In this document: positions 61,239-64,000 of the stretch, piece after piece
Layout of the letters: each line of letters begins with the position of its first letter
Numbering within the stretch: position 1 is the stretch's first letter
Assembly (NCBI GenBank): GCA_963702195.1
Contig: OY969725.1
Coordinates: 2,604,001-2,668,000 of the forward strand
Direction of reading: 5' to 3'
DNA: 64,000 bases
Source: AC-56 sp963702195
GTDB lineage: Bacteria > Actinomycetota > Thermoleophilia > Solirubrobacterales > 70-9
Notes under the pieces: generated by a model
Told to the model about the DNA's origin: nothing
What the model saw: the letters and a program-made list of their open reading frames with translations, nothing else
Databases searched by the model: none
Program-made: the position numbers and the translations under genes

Positions 61239-62339
61239 CTACGCGACCTCGCGCAGCTTCTGCGCCTCGGCCAGCGACTGAAGCTTCTTGAGCGACTGGT
61301 TCTCGATCTGGCGGATCCGCTCGCGGGTGACGTTGAAGGTCCGCCCGACCTCGTCGAGGGTTCGCGGATGCTCGCCGCCGAGCCCGTAGCGCAGCTCGAG
61401 CACGCGCCGCTCGCGGTAGGACAGGTTCTCGAGCGCCTCGCGCAGCGCCTCCTTGGTCAGGAGGTCCGCGGCGCGGTCGAAGGGCGACTCGGCCTTCTCG
61501 TCGGCGATGAACTGGCCGAACTCCGATTCCTCCTCGTCGCCGACCGGCTTCTCGAGCGACACCGGCGCCTGCGCCGAGCGCTTGATCTGGTCGACCTCCT
61601 CGGGATCGATGCCGGTGACCTCGGCGATCTCCTCCGGCGTGGGCTCGCGGCCCAGCTCGGTGACGAGCTTGCGCTCGGCGCGGCCGATCTTGTTCAGCTT
61701 CTCGACGACGTGGACCGGGATGCGGATCGTCCGCGCCTTGTCTGCCAGGGCGCGCGCGATTGCCTGGCGGATCCACCAGGTCGCGTAGGTCGAGAACTTG
61801 AAGCCCTTCCGGTAGTCGAACTTCTCGGCCGCGCGGACCAGCCCGAGCGTCCCCTCCTGGATCAGGTCGAGGAAGGGAAGGCCCTGGTTGCGGTAGTTCT
61901 TGGCGATCGAGACGACGAGGCGGAGGTTCGACTCGACCATCTTCTGCTTGGCGTCGAGGTCGCCGCGCTCGATGCGCTTGGCGAGGTCGACCTCCTCCTG
62001 GGCCGTGAGCAGGCGGACCTTGCCGATGTCCTTCAGGAACAGCTGGAGCGAGTCCGTCGTCATGTCCGGCTTCAGGTCCAGCGCGGTCGTCTTGCGGCGC
62101 TTGCCGCGCTTGTCCGTCGGCTCCGTGTCGGGGGCGGCGGCCTGGGCGGGGTCAACGTCCTCGACCAGCTCGACTCCCTGCCGCTCGATGTACGCGTAGA
62201 GCTCCTCGATGTCGGACTCGTCGAGGTCGACTTCGGAGACTGCCGTCGCGACCTCGCCGTAGGAGATGACGCCAACCTGCTGACCCTTGACGACAAGGGT
62301 CTTTACTTCGTCAAGCTCTTGAATCTCGGCAACTAGCAT
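61239..62339 (-). CDS. sigA: Principal RNA polymerase sigma factor (SigA/RpoD)
   Basis: A 366-residue sigma-70 group 1 protein. Region 1.1 is at residues 10-70 (VKGQQVGVISYGEVATAV...DESDIEELYAYIERQG). Region 2 includes NLRLVVSIAKNYRNQGLPFLDLIQEGTLGL and FKFSTYATWWIRQAIARA; region 4 ends RTFNVTRERIRQIENQSLKKL. The presence of region 1.1 and full conservation of 2.4 and 4.2 favour the housekeeping factor over group 2. The ATG is at 62339. Confidence 0.95.
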   Translation of the reverse strand: MLVAEIQELDEVKTLVVKGQQVGVISYGEVATAVSEVDLDESDIEELYAYIERQGVELVEDVDPAQAAAPDTEPTDKRGKRRKTTALDLKPDMTTDSLQLFLKDIGKVRLLTAQEEVDLAKRIERGDLDAKQKMVESNLRLVVSIAKNYRNQGLPFLDLIQEGTLGLVRAAEKFDYRKGFKFSTYATWWIRQAIARALADKARTIRIPVHVVEKLNKIGRAERKLVTELGREPTPEEIAEVTGIDPEEVDQIKRSAQAPVSLEKPVGDEEESEFGQFIADEKAESPFDRAADLLTKEALREALENLSYRERRVLELRYGLGGEHPRTLDEVGRTFNVTRERIRQIENQSLKKLQSLAEAQKLREVA

Positions 62340-62729
62340 TCGCTCGCTCTCGTCTTCCTTCAGCCTAGTGTCGTGGATTGCGTTGCTCTGTCTCTGTCTA
62401 TCGGACGCTCGCCGCGAATTCGCGAGTCGGCTGCTGTCGGCTCGAAGCCCCTAATCCCGATCTTGCGGCGAGAATGCGATTCGATGTGCGACGCGGTTCC
62501 GGGCTGGGGTCCTTCCCAGCGTAGGGATCGTCAAATGGTTCCCGCATGATATCCGCTCGGTCTCTCGATCCCTCCGGTTTTCCGCCATTTGCTGCGGGAA
62601 TCCGGGGCCATGCACCGATTCCTGCGAACTGGACGTCCCGCCGGATCGCCAACGTCACCCGCTACAACACAACGGAGGGCGCGGAGTTCCGGACCGGCGC
62701 CGTCTTCGAGAACGTTGCAATATGAGGAC
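62340..62729. other. Intergenic region between sigA and the small basic gene
   Basis: About 390 bases. It presumably holds the sigA promoter and a long leader. Visible structures are the 12-base palindrome CGCGAATTCGCG at 62413-62424 and a GCTGGG/CCCAGC hairpin near 62505-62520. TATCAT on the minus strand near 62548 is a possible -10. I see no gene here. Confidence 0.45.
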
Positions 62730-63128
62730 ATGACGGCAGACCGAGACAACCCCACGCCCTCATCGGGCGACCGCGGCGTCTTCGGCAATCTCCCGAGCGA
62801 GCGCCCCGGCGTCCGCAGCCCGCGGCGCGGCGAGGGCAAGGGGTCGAAGGCGGCCGCTTCCGACTCCAAGGCCGCCAAGGCCGGCCCCGCGGAACCAAAG
62901 GCCCGCAGGGCCGCTCCGAGCCCGCCACCGAAGGCGAAGGCGCCCCGCCCGCCCCGCGAGCAGCCCGCGCCTCCGCCGAGCCCTGCAGCCGAAGCTCGCG
63001 AGGCCGAATCCGGGCGCGGCAGCGTGGAGGAGGTCGCGTGGGCAGGCATCACGGTCGCCGCCGAAGCGGCGACGCTCGGCGTGCGGCTGGTTTCCCGCGC
63101 GCTGGAAGCGGTGCGAGAGCGACGTTGA
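62730..63128 (+). CDS. Small basic Ala/Pro/Lys-rich protein
   Basis: A 132-residue protein of unknown function. Residues 1-90 are low complexity (GSKAAASDSKAAKAGPAEPKARRAAPSPPPKAKAPRPP broken across 35-85); residues 95-130 form one amphipathic helix (VEEVAWAGITVAAEAATLGVRLVSRALEAVRE). It overlaps the following YihY gene start (TTGA), so the two are coupled. It may be a partner of the membrane protein. ATG start; TTG at 62715 is an alternative. Confidence 0.62.
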   Translation: MTADRDNPTPSSGDRGVFGNLPSERPGVRSPRRGEGKGSKAAASDSKAAKAGPAEPKARRAAPSPPPKAKAPRPPREQPAPPPSPAAEAREAESGRGSVEEVAWAGITVAAEAATLGVRLVSRALEAVRERR

Positions 63129-64000
63129 CGGCGCTGGGGCTTCGCCGCCCCAAGAGCTCGCAGGAGGAGGAGCACCCACGGCAGTCGACCCGTTTCCTGC
63201 GCGCGTTCTGGCACCGTGCCTACCAGGAGAACATCACGGGACTCGCCGGGATGGTCGCCTACAACCTGGTGCTGGCGCTGTTTCCGTTCGCGCTCCTCGT
63301 CCTGTTCATCTTCGGACGGATCCTGCAGAGCCAGGACGTCGAGGCGAACGTGCTGAACGACCTGCAGCGCCTATTTCCGGCGGTCGAGACGAACACGCTT
63401 GACAGCGCCCTGCATCACATCCGCGACAGCTCGGCGACCCTCGGGGTGGCGGCGGCGATCGGCGCGATCTGGATCGGGACCTCCTTCTGGGGGGCGATGG
63501 ACACCGCCTTCTGCCGCATCTACCACGTCCATTGCCGCGGCTGGCTGGAGCAGAAGCGCTTCGCCCTCGTGATGCTCCTGGGCCTGACGCTGTTCCTGGC
63601 GGCGAGCGTCGTGGTGCCCACGCTCGAAGCGTTCCTGGTGACGAGCGCGGGCAACCTCCCGTTCGGCCTGGACGAGATCAGCTGGCTCGCCAACGCGCTC
63701 CTGCTCGCCGCGGCCCTGATCGGCGTCTTCCTGATCTTCTGCGTCATCTACTACTTCGTGCCCAAGGGACACGTGCCATGGCGCGGTGTGTGGCCCGGGG
63801 CCCTGTTCGTGACGCTCACGACCGGCGTTGCGAACGCGGCGTACCCGTTCTATCTCGCGAACGTCTCCAGCATCGGCAACGTGGGCGGAACGATCGGCTT
63901 CATCCTGATCGCCCTGGTGTGGTTCTACCTCGTGAGCCTCTCGATGATGGCCGGAGCCGTGATCAACGCCCTCCGCTACGAGCTGCACGACACCGGGACG
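63125..64000 (+). CDS. YihY/BrkB family membrane protein, partial (3' end outside window)
   Basis: The first 292 residues of a YihY/virulence factor BrkB-type protein, with at least five membrane helices. The signature opening GLAGMVAYNLVLALFPFALLVLF is followed by LGVAAAIGAIWIGTSFWGAMDTAFCRIYHV and FLIFCVIYYFVPKGHVPWRGVWPGALFV. No stop before 64,000. It starts with TTG at 63125, overlapping the TGA of the small basic gene. The function of the family is unsettled; some members were first reported as RNase BN in error. Confidence 0.88.
   Translation, partial: MTALGLRRPKSSQEEEHPRQSTRFLRAFWHRAYQENITGLAGMVAYNLVLALFPFALLVLFIFGRILQSQDVEANVLNDLQRLFPAVETNTLDSALHHIRDSSATLGVAAAIGAIWIGTSFWGAMDTAFCRIYHVHCRGWLEQKRFALVMLLGLTLFLAASVVVPTLEAFLVTSAGNLPFGLDEISWLANALLLAAALIGVFLIFCVIYYFVPKGHVPWRGVWPGALFVTLTTGVANAAYPFYLANVSSIGNVGGTIGFILIALVWFYLVSLSMMAGAVINALRYELHDTGT

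Noticed and set aside
62413..62424. CGCGAATTCGCG palindrome as a regulatory operator for sigA
   Set aside because: A 12-base self-complementary sequence is not rare enough in GC-rich DNA, occurs once here, and has no partner site.
63371..63988. Minus-strand 205-codon open frame at the right end
   Set aside because: The plus strand here encodes a YihY/BrkB membrane protein with clear helices that continues past the window edge; the minus frame is charged low-complexity sequence.

Overview
The window is 64 kb of very GC-rich DNA packed with genes on both strands. Start codons are a mix of ATG, GTG and TTG, and 4-base gene overlaps are frequent. Gene content and order point to an actinobacterium (Actinomycetota), most likely of the Thermoleophilia/Solirubrobacterales group. 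The supporting features are the block rpmE - DUF1385 - prfA - prmC - tsaC - glyA - wecA - atp operon, a pair of ArsA-like ATPases of the mycobacterial Rv3679/Rv3680 type, a DipZ-like thiol protein, and a GT4/GH57/methyltransferase trio as in mycobacteria. I saw no rRNA, tRNA, CRISPR array, prophage or insertion sequence, so this is chromosomal backbone with no obvious mobile island. The taxonomic call is an inference; no marker was aligned.

Layout. 1-5.3 kb (minus): F-type ATP synthase operon atpZ-atpI-B-E-F-H-A-G; atpG runs off the left edge and appears to start with AUA. 5.5-15.9 kb (mostly minus): wecA-like phosphosugar transferase, DUF354 glycosyltransferase, PLP desulfhydrase-like enzyme, RodZ-like HTH membrane protein, glyA, then tsaC-prmC-prfA, DUF1385 and rpmE. 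15.3-20.4 kb: a TetR regulator divergent from an alpha/beta hydrolase with two matching operators between them, a GGDEF protein, a DUF2294 protein, a GNAT enzyme and an MFS exporter. 20.4-33.9 kb: an acyl-CoA block containing ETF-ubiquinone oxidoreductase, etfA, etfB, an isobutyryl-CoA-mutase-like pair, thiolase and acyl-CoA dehydrogenase, with a HAD phosphatase, a Tat-exported amine oxidase, a secreted propeller protein and leucyl aminopeptidase. The mutase chaperone MeaB lies further on at 36.5-37.4 kb.

37.5-43.7 kb holds an alpha-glucan/methylglucose-type locus: LbH acyltransferase, FAD monooxygenase, GT4, GH57 branching enzyme and two methyltransferases. 43.7-51.7 kb carries assorted enzymes: RibD-like reductase, amidase, threonine aldolase, DipZ-like protein, Rv1264-like adenylyl cyclase, LON-N protein, nicotinamidase-like protein and gamma-glutamyltransferase. 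51.7-58.8 kb is the most unusual stretch. FtsZ and a ParA ATPase, each with a long acidic N-terminal extension, overlap as one unit; next to them, divergently, are two ArsA-like ATPases, followed by a 648-residue acidic protein I cannot assign. The end holds an HxlR regulator, PilT, a GNAT protein, the principal sigma factor, a small basic protein and the start of a YihY/BrkB membrane protein that leaves the window at 64,000.

How parts work together. The mutase, thiolase, acyl-CoA dehydrogenase, ETF and ETF-QO form a plausible route from branched acyl-CoA esters to the quinone pool. A TetR-type palindrome overlaps the presumed etf promoter. Many transcription units show a TANNNT box 6-8 bases before the start codon and no ribosome binding site, suggesting widespread leaderless mRNAs.
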